This document shows, piece after piece, positions 20,424-32,800 of a DNA stretch of 64,000 bases. Source of the stretch: Dipteris shenzhenensis (taxonomy: Eukaryota; Polypodiophyta; Polypodiopsida; Gleicheniales); the NCBI GenBank assembly GCA_047967505.1, contig CM106539.1. One strand, written 5' to 3'. The first letter of the stretch is position 1. The number at the start of each line of letters is the position of its first letter. Below the pieces are notes generated by a model that was not told where the DNA came from, searched no databases, and was given only the letters and a program-made list of their open reading frames with translations. The position numbers were made by a program, and so were the translations under genes.

Positions 20424-21235
20424 AGGTCAAACCTTGGTAAAACCAAGGTTATGATCTTCAATACATCTCGGGTCGCTATGTTTTTTTCTCATGCATGGCA
20501 TGATGTACTCCCACATTTGAGCTTGCTCTTGCAGTTTTCATTTATACTTAATGAAGTAATCTTTTTGAAAATAAAAAAAATAAAAAATCCTCGGGTCGCT
20601 ATGCATTGGGAGCAGTTTACTTTGGATGGGTCACCGGTTGAGATTGTCTCATCATACACATACTTGGGGGTTCTCTTTTCCGGATCTATTGTCACCATGA
20701 GACCGGCAATGCCAGCTAGCTTTAGCAGAGGGTACACCTCGTTGGCCAGATTAGAGAGACAGTGCTTCCACTCACACTTTCAGGACCCTTGGACCAAGTG
20801 CTTACTTTTTGACTCCCTCGTCCACCGACTAGCGGGAATGTATGGCAGCCCTTGCTGGGGGCTGGATCTGTCAGATACTGAGTGGGCTCGTGTGGAGCAA
20901 CTATAGGTTCTCATGTTATCACGGATGATTCGTAGTAAGCTGTTAGTTCCTCACCAGGTCATCTAGACTGAGTTTGGATCATCTCCATTGTAGGTCGATG
21001 CAGCATTTCAGGTCATCACCTGCCTACTGTCAGCTGTGCAGGTGACTAGAGATCCTGGTTTGCACACACAATGAGGTGGATTGAGCGATTGGGACTCCAC
21101 ATGGTCAAACTTCCTCCCTTCCAGTACAACATTGATGCACCGTTCTCCCCACTCCGTTATCATGAGGTCAACCAGGTCATATTTGAGGATCTTCTGCAGC
21201 TACACACATTCCGGACCTGGTGTCCATAGAGCCAT
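20424..21235 (+). pseudogene. LINE-C fragment, C-terminal part of a different LINE ORF2
   Basis: This is a decayed ORF2 end of a LINE family distinct from A, B and D. It begins with NLGKTKVMIFNTSRVAM, the block that follows YADD in LINE RTs, is interrupted at 20481-20603, and continues with YLGVLFSG, SRGYTSLARLERQCF and the CWGLDLSDTEW region. After a stop, readable pieces include RMIRSKLLVPHQV and YHEVNQVIFEDLLQLH. Several stops are present. The fragment lacks endonuclease and RT catalytic blocks. Confidence 0.8.
20481..20589 (+). mobile_element. 109-bp LINE 3'-tail insertion
   Basis: This is a short insert flanked by CTCGGGTCGCTATG at 20467-20480 and 20590-20603. It ends in an A-rich tail (AAAATAAAAAAAATAAAAAA) and its body resembles the last 100 bp of LINE-B (the CATGATGTA and GAGCTTGCTCT motifs, and the ACTTAAT motif). 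It is therefore a severely 5'-truncated LINE copy, inserted inside LINE-C. Confidence 0.85.
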
Positions 21236-22084
21236 ACTTCCTATTGTTGGTTTTGTGTGCAGTCTGTGAACAGCCTCTTCATTTGTATACTGCCTCTTGC
21301 TCTGAGTCTTCTTCAACTCCACTTTTTGTCACCCTTTCTCTATGTTTTGGTCATGGCCTGCTGTGTGTGTGTGCTCTGTTTTACTGTTATTTTCTCTGCA
21401 ATCGTTCGCCAGTCTATCTTGTTATACTGTCCTTTTTCCCTGCGCGTTTTTTTGCCTTGTAAATAATCCTCAGCCTTGTTCGCACCCAACCTCCCTAGCC
21501 TTCATACAGTATGGTGTTTTTAGGGTTTTTCTACCTCTTTGAGGCAGTATTTAGAGAGTCTCTCTGCCTTACTGTTTATAGCCCCTTTTTTGAGTTTTTT
21601 TTTCAGCTTGGGAGGAGTTCGTTGTGCTGAAATGGCTGATCCTCAATTTGACCAAACGTACAAGAAAGAAAGACAGATTCAAAAGAAAAAGCAATGGGTA
21701 AGGATAACCTTACTCATAGTATAAGGTGCAATTGGTCAATGAAGCTATGTATGAGAGGTTTGATGACACCCGGAAAGATTGGAAGGAGCTTGCCCTTCAA
21801 GTGGGCATCACTGTTGAAGTTGATGATATGATTGATTCCGTTAGGGAATGTGGTCATTATTTTTTCCCAAGTCGCATGCTGGTTGCTGCAGATGTGGGAA
21901 ACTGGCTGACCAAGACTCTGGGAGGATTTGTTCAGAAAGTCCGTTATGCATCCGGGTTTTTTTTGAAGTGATTATGACTGATGAACAGCATAAACAAATG
22001 CTTATGGAGCACTCTCCTTTATATTAAGGGTAGAAGATGATGCATGTATTGCTGTGGTCTCCTACCCAGCACTATCTATCACTC
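21236..22084. other. No recognised gene
   Basis: T-rich DNA to about 21600 and then short open frames (21539-21724 and 21726-21971) that I cannot match. No splice-supported gene model or element ends are evident. Confidence 0.4.
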
Positions 22085-22520
22085 ATTAGGCATCGTTGCC
22101 AGTTTGGGTAGAGGCTGTAGACTTCCTCAATGCTTGGAGAAACTTTTGCCTAAAATTGCAGCATCTTTGGTTAAGGTGGTATGCTTGCCCAGGCAGCATG
22201 AAAATCCTAATCGATTTTGCTTTCTTTGAGACACGGATGTCCCTGGCTGAAAATTTCATGACCAGCTTCTCTCCTTGATGAATGCACAGAATGAATAGCA
22301 TGGGGGAGAGAGGAAAACCCTGCTTGCTCCCTAGACAGTTCCTTTGGAAATGTTTCTGCCAGTGCACCTTGCATCTTACCCTCTCATAGATCCTATAAAT
22401 AAGGTGCAGATACTTTGTAGGAATTCCACAACCTCTTCCTTAGGCTTTGGCAGGGGACCATGTCCAAGGCTTTTTAAGAACCTATGAGGCAGCATACAAG
22501 ACACTCCCCACAAAGTCTAG
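22085..22520 (-). pseudogene. LINE reverse transcriptase fragment
   Basis: The minus strand carries RT palm pieces in several frames: KALDMVPCQSL (motif A region, near 22460), GIPTKYLHLIYRIYERVRCK (near 22400) and GSKQGFPLSPMLFILCIH (motif B region, near 22310). The order and spacing are those of non-LTR RT. The YADD block is not found. It is a small orphan fragment without ends. Confidence 0.65.
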
Positions 22521-23234
22521 TCTCCTCCACCAGGATGCAAATGTAACATTTGAATGAGTAGTGGAAGTTGAGTGGCATGCTAAATATGTCAGTACCTTGG
22601 AATACAATCACTACTCTAACAGCTAAATTCAACATCCCTTTTTAAAAAGATGATGAGCTGCATGAGGCGACCACCATTGATCAAATGCTATTAAGACTCT
22701 GCACGATTTTCTCTAGCTCTCTTCCCTGCTCTCTCTCAGCTCCACCTCTCGCCTGTCTACTCAGCCGCATGTAATAGCAGAAGTCAAGGGGCATTTGAGG
22801 GGTTAGAATATCAACTGCCTGCAGGACTCAGCACAAAATAAGTGAGCTCACCATACATTACATGTGGAAAGAGAAGGAAATCGTCTGAAGGGATTACAGT
22901 ACCTGATCTCTGACGTCTTTCTTGCCTATATAGTGGGAATCAAAAGGCAAGGAGTCAGAATGTCTCACCTAGATAAATCTTCAATGAAAAATGCCTGACA
23001 ATGTCATGGTCTACTTGCAACCTGTAGTCCACATCAACGATTGAGGAGGGTAGAAGGAGGATGGGTTGAATGAATACACGGTGGCAGACCCTTTCTAACG
23101 AGACCTTGGTCTGCCCTCTTAGAGCCATAAAAGCCAACGAATCGATGGCCCATCTCCCCGGATGCCCCACCACTCTAATCCCTCTGCCACTTAAGTGAAT
23201 CTAGGGCTCCATTATCCATTGAATCTTTGTATCC
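22521..23234. other. No gene seen
   Basis: Mixed-composition DNA with no convincing ORF, repeat or element end. Confidence 0.4.
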
Positions 23235-24420
23235 CATGTTGTAAAAAAATAGGTAAAGCTCATAGATGTAAGTCCACGAAGGAGACTCTAAGCAGAACAC
23301 CTTGGAAAACTGGCCAAAAAATTGCAGTTTTTTGACAACATAGGTCTTAGTACAACTAGAGTTGGATTTGGGAGACAACATAGGTCTGGATATAGCTAGA
23401 GTTAGATCTGTGAGAGTGGTTGAGTGTCCGGGGAGGAGGCTGTCTACCATCAACCCAACTATCTGCACAGGCTGGAGATCACAATGATTTGCATTGGCCT
23501 CAAGAAGGATGGTTTGTTGGGTACCATAGGCACCAGGTCTGACTTGGTTTGGCGCTACCTTTTCGCAGGAGCAGAGAGGAGGTGAGGTCACAGGTCTTTG
23601 ATCGAAATTTTCAGGGAGCAGATGTCCTTCATGGGACCATGGTTGGGACCCTCAAGGCATGCATTGTGGATCGTGTCTGATCGACAAGGCCAAGTGAAGA
23701 CGCATGCCAAGAGGGCCTCAGAGTGGCCTCCAGCCACCTAGGTTGCAATCAAGTTTCAAGCTGAAATTGGAGCCGTACCAGATTATGCGCAACAACTAAG
23801 TTACAAATCACATTCCAGAAACTAGAGATTGGTGTCCTACATCAAATCGCTTACTTTCTGGCAGCCCTATAGCCAACTTTCCTATCGATTCCAAGCTGAT
23901 GTACTCCTTTCCTACGATTCTTGGCTAATTTTAACTTCCTGGCTCAACCTTTCCACAATCAGGATAATCTTGCACTAAATTCACCTCTCTTCTCAAAAAA
24001 TTGGTGCCTTCCATAAGCCCTGGAACTTCGTGGATGTTCCACCAAATTATCCACACAGGCTGGAGGTCACAGTCATTTGCATTGGCCTCGAGAAGGATGG
24101 CTTGTGTTGGATACCATAGGCAGAAAGTCTGACCTGGTTTGGCGCTACCTTCTTGTTGCAGGAGCAAGAGATGAGGTGTGGTCTCAGCAGGTCTTTGATT
24201 GGATTTTCAGGGAACAGATGGTGTCCTTCATGGGACGATGGTTGGGACCCTCAAGATATGCCTTGTGGATCGTGTAGGACAAGGCCAATTAAAAACGTGT
24301 GGCAAGAGGGCCTCCAGCTGCAACTGATCCCGACGATCTTTTGGCCGGTTTTCCAAGGAAGAAGTTATGTTTAGAGTCTTCTTCATGGACTATTACATTT
24401 ATGAGCCTTACCTGTTTAGG
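23235..24420. repeat. Cluster of diverged direct and inverted repeats
   Basis: About 270 bp at 23466-23740 recur as a diverged direct copy at 24056-24330 (shared stretches include CACAGGCTGGAG, TTTGCATTGGCCTC and GGTTGGGACCCTCAA). The flanks also match each other in inverted orientation: 23235-23330 on the minus strand resembles 24335-24420 on the plus strand (for example GTTTTCCAAGG and ATGAGC...TTACCT). No coding content is supported. This looks like a rearranged repeat, possibly remnants of LTRs or a foldback element. Confidence 0.6.
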
Positions 24421-25299
24421 GTTACGGAGTAGAATGTTCTCTATTTTAGGCATATTGGGCTCGAGCCTAGCTCGAGCCTATATAACGAGCCCAGGGGTTT
24501 AGTTCTCAGTAGCGCAAGCTAAAAAATAGAAGATAGAGGCTTGTAACTGTCCCAAAAATCATGAGCTTGCAATGCTTACCAACATTCTTGAGTGCTTTCA
24601 TAGGCTACGATTTTTTTTGTGTGCAAAAAAAAGGAACAAGGTATGGACTATAACTAGCAATTTGTACTCCCTTCCCACATGGGATCTCATACATTCTTCT
24701 AATTCATCAAGTTTGACCCTTATACTAGAGGCCTTGCTAGTTCAGCTAATATTTCTTTGGACAACTTCAATGTGGTTTCTCTCAATTTTTGAGGAACTTT
24801 CAATTTGTCCCAGAAAATCATCCACTGAAACCTGTGCAAAATGGAAAGATGAGCGAGAAAGAGATTCCCTAAGGCCTCCAATCACTGTACAGCAAATGCA
24901 GGAAAAGAATGATAGAGGAGATTCAGCAGGAGGTCTCCAGAAGCTGAGCTTCTTTGCACCCTTACAAGAAGGCATTCAACTCCTTCATTGCGAGAAGACA
25001 CTGAGAGCTAGACCAGAAAGAATAATGCATCGAATGTGAGTTCCACTTTTCATGGATTGATACATGCGCAACAGCAGATGGAATGACAGCAGCAAGAACC
25101 ACAGCTGGAGAGGGCTACCAAACAGGACCAACCAACGAAAGCCTTTGGACCTAGTACTGAAGTTAACAGTGTAGATTCATCACTAGAGTTGTCTGGTTAC
25201 AATTATATCCAGGGCTCCAAATACATGTGCTTGTGAGCAACCTACGTGGTCCTCCTCCCACAATCTTTCAATTATAATTAGGTGCACCACAATTGTTCG
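24421..25299. other. No recognised gene
   Basis: One 155-residue open frame (24572-25039) has no recognisable motif. The rest is non-coding. It may be part of the LINE ORF1 remnant that follows, but I cannot show that. Confidence 0.35.
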
Positions 25300-25730
25300 A
25301 TTGAAAGAGGCTGGTATGCTATCAAGATTAGGTTTCTGTGCAAAGTTACATGGTTTGAAATGTCTGCTATGGTTTTCATTCAAGGAATATGATTCATAAG
25401 GCACCAACGATTATACTTACTTGGTGTGCTTGTCTTAGATCTTCTCAGAGAATTATATTGGATCCTCATTGGCTCCAGTTGAGTAGAGCTCCCTGACCTT
25501 CGTCTAGCTCAGTGTGGCCAGGCCGACAGTCTATGGCGCGTGAATTGGTAAGGCACTAGGAGTAGAAAGAGCCAATATACTGCAAGTGTGTATACCAATA
25601 AATTTTGCTGAGGATCTCCCAAAATTTTCGCAATTAACGGAAATGGAGAAATTCTTCCAAACTTTTGGTTCTTATGTGGAAGAGCTGCTCGTGTCATGAA
25701 AGATTGCCCCTCAAACAATTTACAAACAGG
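25300..25730 (+). pseudogene. Possible LINE ORF1 remnant (zinc-knuckle type)
   Basis: In shifting frames one reads IGKALGVERAN, CIPINFAEDLPK and a knuckle-like LCGRAARVMKDCPSN. This order resembles the plant LINE ORF1 in which an RNA-binding fold precedes a C-X2-C-X4-H-X4-C knuckle, but several ligand residues are missing here. It is a weak, heavily decayed match. Confidence 0.4.
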
Positions 25731-27780
25731 AGCAACCTAGTGAGTGAAAAGCAGAAGGTTGCTAAGCAAGGCCTTGCATAGCAGAATATTGAATAGAAGA
25801 ATGCCTATTGGGAGAAGAAGATTTCATGTAATGAGGCAGTAACAAATTCGTCATGTTCTAGATGGATCCCTAGGGAAATTACCAATGTGACATTCAATGT
25901 TCTAGATGGATCCCTAGGGAAATTACCAATGTGACATTCAACATCCTGAACGTAATATGATTTATAGAATATGCGTAACATGCATTGCCATTCTTTCCTT
26001 TCCCACATTACAAGCAACGTCTTTAAACCGTGTAATGTGCACACTTTTTGATGAATGTACAACATGACAAAGTAATCAAAGATTGAAAGTGATAACCCTC
26101 ATGGATAGGAGCTTCAAAGGGAACGCTACCTTCCCTCTATGTTCTTAAGATTTCAAATTAAAAAATCTGCAAAAAAAAGACCTATTTCTATCCTCTATTG
26201 CAGGGGATTGGATGCAGATCCCTGCACTGCCTCATGTCGACAGTTGTTCTGTTTCAATTTCATGTTCCTGTTGGTCCATCTTTCAATGACGTAAACACTC
26301 GAATTTGTTGATTGTTACAAATACCAATTCAGTCACTATGAAATTCAGTAAATTCAAGTCCTAAATGTGTACGAAATTTGAGACATTCATTTTGAAATTC
26401 AGTAAATTCAAGTGCTAAACATGTATGATACGTCAACCTTTCTAATTTTGACTACTGCTGGAGATTCGGAGTGCAGTTGGCCTAATACTTTGCCCTTAGA
26501 GTGGCGCAGAGTGATCGTCTGGGGAGGGTGGCCAACCTCCCTGCTCAAACAAGCAGCCAAGATTTTAGCCTTATCTTGTACCTCATTTTCTGTAGTGCAA
26601 TTCGACTTTTAGATTACTCTGTGCCAACTCTCTACTTTGTGGTAGTACTGGTGGTAGTGCTAATGGAAGACATGCATGGCAGTTAAGGCATGGAAAAGAG
26701 GTTCTGGCAGTCTGTGTGAAGTGTCTTTTGAGAAGCAACTATTTTCTCTTACAAACAGCTAACTTCAGTAAAAATTTACCAAACACTTCCCACGCCAGCC
26801 TGCCCCTGATAGTTTCATTAGAATGACGTCTATGTGCTCAATGTGAAAGCAACGAAAGGTATAAGAATCTTCAGACAAACGCTAGGAATATTTTTAGCCT
26901 ATCTAACGTGTTCTGGAAAGTGAGAAAAGATGAAAATTTGACGTAGACAATTTTTATTGCGACTACGGATATTCAAGATCATGTAAATTAATTGGGATTA
27001 AGGAGTAAGAGGGGAAGAACAATAAAGATGATTGTAAGTGTAACAATGTTTTGGCAACCTAAGGGGCTTCTCCAAAGCAATGCACGAGCTGGGCAAAGTA
27101 GCTTAGAAGTGCTTCACGAGTAGGCGCCTTCTTTAGGAACATTCTTTCTTCAAGACAAAATCCCAATGTCAAGAAAGCATGGTGCTAACCACACGCCCCT
27201 CTGTTTTGTAGGCCTGTTGGGTTCGCTTAAGAGTTGATCGATAATAGCTTGCAACGAGTAGAATTCTGTTGCAACAGCATGGCATGGGTTGGATGCTCTT
27301 GGCTAAGCGCCGGCTAATAGTGATTTTTAAAGCAATTGGTGTGCAATTACAGACGTTAAAAATTTTGAAATTGAGCAAGCTCTAAACGCATTTGCCTGGG
27401 CCGCGAGCCAGCGGAGGGGTTGTATTTTAAATTCAAGGGTCAGCAAAAAATGGCCCCTGAGTCGCATGGATCAGCCATCAAAACCTGCAAGCTCTTGAAA
27501 TTGGTAACGCTCGTAATCAGATGCATTTCCGGAGCGCGAATGAGCATTAAATGGATGAACGGGAAAGGAATTGGTTCCCAAGGCAAAAGAGGAGCGAGAA
27601 GAACGTACCGGCAAGGAAGGATACAGAGCAAGGTCGGAGGGAGGGCGAGGGGGTGAGAGGGAAGCAATGGAGGGGGCGAGGAAAGGCCTGATGGGCAGAG
27701 AAGCATTTGAGCTGCAGCTCCATCGCCCACTTCGAGAGAGAGAGAGAGTGTGTGTGTTTTTTTTTTCACTTCGTTGCGTT
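25731..27780. other. No gene seen; contains two short duplications
   Basis: About 2 kb without a supportable gene. It contains the 44-bp tandem duplication at 25853-25940 and a short diverged duplication near 26337-26415 built on GAAATTCAGTAAATTCAAGT. A run of GA/GT dinucleotides occurs at 27735-27760. Confidence 0.5.
25853..25940. repeat. 44-bp tandem duplication
   Basis: Two apparently identical adjacent units (25853-25896, 25897-25940) contain GTTCTAGATGGATCCCTAGG. Identity implies a recent event. Confidence 0.9.
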
Positions 27781-28355
27781 GTCAACCTCCACACCTCTCC
27801 ACGTGTCATAGCCTTACCCCTCATTTTGCTTGCCACGTGTCGCACCCCCTCGCACCTTGGTGAGGCTCAGCATTGTCCACCACCACCCGTCTCACTACTC
27901 CAAGTACCTGCCTGCAGGACAGAGAATTGGACGATGGCCGCCTCGTGTGGATGGTTCACACCACCCTCCAGTCATGTTTTTATAAAGCACGCTGCTAATT
28001 ATGTCACCAAAGTGTGATTAGTTGGAGAAGATGGAATGGACCGATCATGTAGCAGTTGGACGAGTAGGGACAACTTTCAAGTGCCGGACATAAATCTTAT
28101 GTCTCAATGTTCGAGCCCATCCCTCTTATTGGGCCCACTAGGACAGCAGCCCTTCACACCACCTTTGGGAGGACGACGAGCAAGTGGTGTGAACCTATCC
28201 TGAAGAAACTCCAAATTCTGTTGTTGCACATGTGTAGGGTAAAGGGGCCAGTAAAAAGGCAGATGCCTTTAAGATGTCAATCCCCAATAGGAAGGCACGT
28301 GACACCCATTAATCCTCACAGAAAAAGATGATGTGTCAAGCTCTCCTTTCACCAT
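27781..28355. repeat. Long inverted repeat, left arm
   Basis: The outer part (27781-27900) and inner part (about 28215-28355) of this arm are the reverse complement of 29576-29854. Matching stretches include GTCAACCTCC at the outer end (GGAGGTTGAC at the other end), TAGCCTTACCCCTCAT, and GATGATGTGTCAAGCTCTCC at the inner end. About 300 bp in the middle have no clear partner, so an insertion or deletion separates the arms. Confidence 0.75.
27800..27841 (+). promoter_or_regulatory. Paired G-box/ABRE-like motifs
   Basis: CACGTGTC occurs at 27800-27807 and 27834-27841, 34 bp apart. CACGTG with this flank is the binding core for plant bZIP and bHLH factors. In the right arm both positions read CATGTG instead. 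No downstream gene is evident, so function is uncertain. Confidence 0.35.
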
Positions 28356-29575
28356 TTTTTGGACAAAGAATGCCTTAGTACTTGCCCTCACTCAACCTGT
28401 GAGCACTGGCTCTCATAGTTCTATATGTTCCACAAATTTTCTAGAAAATTTGAAAATAAAGAATTATTACTACTTGATGAACTCAATAGCTTAGAATTTG
28501 AATTTCGAATTCATGAAGGTTCTAAAAAGTTAGCCCTCCATAGTATCGGCCCCCTTACCGTATATGTTAATGCCAGAATTTCCTAGAAATTTTGTGCACC
28601 TCCTAGTGCATGTCGCTACTAGAGCTTCTACCTCTGCATAGTAGCCCACATGCAAGTCAAAGGATGAGATAAGCAATTGATTGCTCTACTATTGAGAATA
28701 GGTGCCATGATCCATGATGTTGGAAAATAGGTACATGATGTTGAGATTATGTTACGAATTCCCTTAAGGGAGTAAGGACTTTATCTTAGTCCCACATGGT
28801 TATTTTTTATGGGCTTCTTTTTGTGTTGCAATGCATGCCTTTGCTTTTCTCAGCACACTTTCTGCCCATATTTTGAGTGTACCCTCTCTTTTCACCTAGT
28901 CTCTTTGGAAAAGAGACTAAGTGCCCTCCCTTTTTTCAGCTAGTCTCTTTTGATTGTGCTCTCCCTTGTTTCACCTTTTTTCACCTAGTCTCTCAATGCT
29001 ACAAGCATCTCGTGTTGCCTTGTTATTTGACTCCCTTTTAACCCTAGTTGATAGTGCTTTTTTTTAACATTAAATTTTCTACTAAACTGGCCTAAACCAG
29101 CCTAGTGGTCAAAACACCAAGTTGTAGTTATGTGTGTGTCCTAAACTAGCTTGGTGGTTGAAATTGTGTTTTTTTGTAGTAGTGAAATTGTTTTGCTTTC
29201 TAGACGCCTCAGTGGAAGGCAAGGGAGTCTAATACCATGAACAAATATGGAGAGAGGAGAGGATAAGAATGGATATGAGGAGAGAGGGCATGGCTAGAGA
29301 GAGCACACCACAAATGACTAATTGTACACTATATTAGTTGTAAAGAATCAATATATATATCCCTTTTAGGGTTGGGGTTAGGGCTTCCAACCCTTTCCTT
29401 TATAGCACTCTACTGGGTTAGTGCTATGCCCATATTGAACATATGATGTTGAGAGACAGAAAGAGAGACACACACACCTTTGTAAGATTAGAAGATATCC
29501 AGTTGTACAAATTTAGATTTTGTTGTTCTAAAGTCCAAAATTCTGAGGAATGCTGGGTGGCACCTACCTCCATAT
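28356..29575. other. Spacer between inverted-repeat arms
   Basis: There is no coding evidence. It contains a small perfect hairpin (AGTCTCTTT / AAAGAGACT around 28899-28919) and several copies of CACCTAGTCTCT-like motifs. Confidence 0.5.
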
Positions 29576-29854
29576 TGGTGAAAGGAGAGCTTGACACATC
29601 ATCTTTTTCTATGAGGAGTATTGGGTGGCACTTGCCTCCCTATTGGGGGGATGGCTGACATCTTAAAGGCACCCACCTCTATAATGGACCCTTTACGCTG
29701 CACATGTGGCTTAGGGAATGCCACAAAATGGGAGAGTTCATGTGATGGATGGTGGTGTACAATCCTTAGTCTCACCAAGTTCGTGGAGGGTGCGACACAT
29801 GGCAAGAGAAATGAGGGGTAAGGCTATGACATGTGGTGAGGCGTGGAGGTTGAC
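29576..29854. repeat. Long inverted repeat, right arm
   Basis: This is the partner of 27781-28355 in opposite orientation. It starts GGTGAAAGGAGAGC and ends GGAGGTTGAC. Confidence 0.75.
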
Positions 29855-32800
29855 ATCTCAATGAATTCAATTGGCAGTGAACACACACACTACAAGCTTG
29901 TTGATGTGGGCGAGGCAATGGAGTGGCAACTCAACTGCTTCTCGCACACACTACCCTCTGCCCAACAAGCCTTTCCTTACCCCCTCCATTGCTTTCCCAC
30001 AAAGCAGCAAAAGATTGAGAAGCACGTTGATCGGATGTGACTGGTTCATTCAAAGGAGGAGACTTTTGTGATGCCAAAAACCGAAAGAGAGCCTATTAGA
30101 GGCAAGAAGGCACCGGATATCTTTCAGTCCAAGTACCATTTTGCAAGATCTTAAAATGGGGGCACGGTGAACCCTCTCAAGCTTTTGTCAAAACTCCCTC
30201 ATGTGACATATCATTGGAAAGCCCTTGAAGAGTAGATTCTAAAGAAACAAACTCTACTAAATTTGAGGTTTCTTATACTCGAGATATAACAAAAGCTAGA
30301 TTAAAAAGAAAAGTCCCAAACTATTGGGATTTCCCCGAATTGTCTAATATGGTGTTCCAGGCTAGATCTTTTGGATGCATGTGGTTGAGAGAAAGCATCA
30401 CCCTCGTGGGGACATTCCAAACAACATTCATTTTCCCTCAAAAAACATGGATGGAATGAAAGGAGGAATCGACCTTCTTTTGCCAAAAATGAGGTACTAC
30501 ACAATGCCGTTGAAAAGAAGTTTGAGTGGAGTTATTAGATACGAATTGGTTGGGTTAATGACAGATTCTAGAAGTAGTTAGAGTGGAGTTTTTAGATAAG
30601 AACTGTTTGGTTTAACAAAAGCGTGTTTACATGCTATAAGAGTAGGGTTATTAGATAACAGTAAGCATAGAAAAATTTGAGAGTATTGCATGTCACACCT
30701 ACTATGACTAACAGTAAAGTGGGCGAGAATCTAAGTTGTAAATTCAAATTCCCATAGTTTTGGAAAGTTGGATTATATCACCATCAAGTGTTCATGAGAG
30801 GTTAGGTTTGAAGTCCAAGAAATTGTGAAATTGATTTTTTGACACAATTATACAAAAATCAAGAGTTCACAAAACATCTATCATCCTAGCTACATTGTGC
30901 CAAGAAACCTACAAATTTATCTCAAAACTTTCTAAATATGTCAACTTACAAGTCTTTTGATTGTTGAGAAAAAGTATTTTGTAGGCCCTTGGACTGTCAA
31001 AAGGCATTGTCTAGCATAATCTTTCATTAAAGTAATTAGATTTGGCAAAGACCGTGTTTTTTCGGTACATGGGATTGTTGATGGTGGTTATCTTGTCTCT
31101 CAATCTAGTTGATGTGGGAATGTGATCACCATGAGAGTGTTAGTATGTACCTAAATTCCATGCAAAGGGTGGCTTTACATTTTTATAATCATCCTTGTTT
31201 CTAATGGCTTGCTATAGCCTAGCTCAACCCTCAATCACTTTCTTCAAAGAACCTAGCTCACAAGCTCGCGAACCTAGAACTTGCAAATTTTGAGGCAAGA
31301 TGTCTTCTTTCCCACCATCTTTCTTATCTAAGGGATCTCTAGGTTCCGATATTTGCAAGAACCCAAGGCAACCTAACAAGCATCTATCTACCAAAACCTA
31401 AGGTGTGACCTAACAAACAACTATCCCAAGGCATCCCCACGAGTAGCTATCCCAAAGGCATATCATCCTCTTGGAGAGTGCGAGGGGCGTTTCTTAAACT
31501 TGTAGGAACACAAGATTTTGATGCCATCTTATTACAATGTCATGGAGGAGAAGAGGAAGACTAGGATAAAAGAAGGGGTAGACTAGGATAAAAGAAGGGG
31601 TAGACCTTGTGGCTATAGGGTCTTCAGGGATAAAGTTAGGGCGAGTTTGTTAACCAGGTTTAAGGAGTGACAACAAGGAGGAGGGCTAGCAAGAAAGAGC
31701 AAGGGGTAGAGCTCGTAGCTATGCAACCTACTAAGTTAATCAAGGGGAAGGAAAAATTTGTCAGCTAGGCTCAATAGGGTGGTGACAAAAAGGAGGAGGG
31801 ACAGCAAGGAAAGAGCAAGGGGACTGCATGAGGCATTGCAAGCCTTGTTACAACCCTTCTAGTAGAACTTGTATGTCCATATTAGTGGCGAAGTCAAGTT
31901 TTTTCCAATAGATGCAAAGTGTTGGAAGTATATACCTATGAAGCGTAAGTATGCCTCTACAAACATATGGTTATAGTGAGTAGAAATATAGGTCATTAGC
32001 CCATCAGCCAAGTCCTTCTTTTCATGCAGGGCATTGTTCCCATTGGGTGGGGGTTGCCGAATCTAGAATTCTTGAGCATAAAGTTTGCATGCTAAAATCT
32101 AAAGTAATTAAGGCATTGTTGAATTTTATAGCACACTGTCAGGCTATTGCAAAACTAAAATTTACAACTTTGGCATATTATCTTATGGTGTGATCATAAT
32201 AAAAAATTAAAATGGGTGTTGTAGTTGCTATCTTCGACACCTCAAAGAAGAATCAACTTAGGTTTTGGATGATTTTTTATGGTTTTTGTAGATAATTATT
32301 ACAAGTTCATTGCTTATCTCGTTTTCTATTCTTTTCTTTGTTTTACTCTATAGAAATTCCTTGTGATTGGGTATTGCAAATGCTCATTTTGTTGCTCTAG
32401 CATTTTTAATATCACTAGACCACAAGGAAAATTCTAATGCTATCCACTTTTTAATATTGGGTAGAAGAAGTAGTTTCTAGCATTTTGTGACCAACAACAC
32501 CGAGACTACCCTAAAAAGGGGGGACAACAATACAAGAGAAAATCTAATGCACTTGTTAAAAAAAACATTTCTTCGTATCTAGCATCGGTATCAGTGTCAG
32601 AAAGAGGCTTGTGTCTTGTGGTGGGATGTGCCACCAATGCATTCAAGGCAGTGATACTCAGAGTCTCCCTTTGGACAAACTATTGGATCCCATAGAGACC
32701 TTAGGCTACGAAGCTTGGTCTCCCTCACAACACATGATGAGGATCTGGGTGGCCTATAGATTGCACATTCATCTGCAAGACATGGACATCTATCTCCGTG

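Noticed and set aside
24572-25039. 155-residue gene
   Set aside because: No motif, no conserved composition, low-confidence neighbours. Left as unassigned.
27571-28017. 148-residue gene at the inverted repeat
   Set aside because: The frame crosses the outer boundary of the repeat and has no domain.
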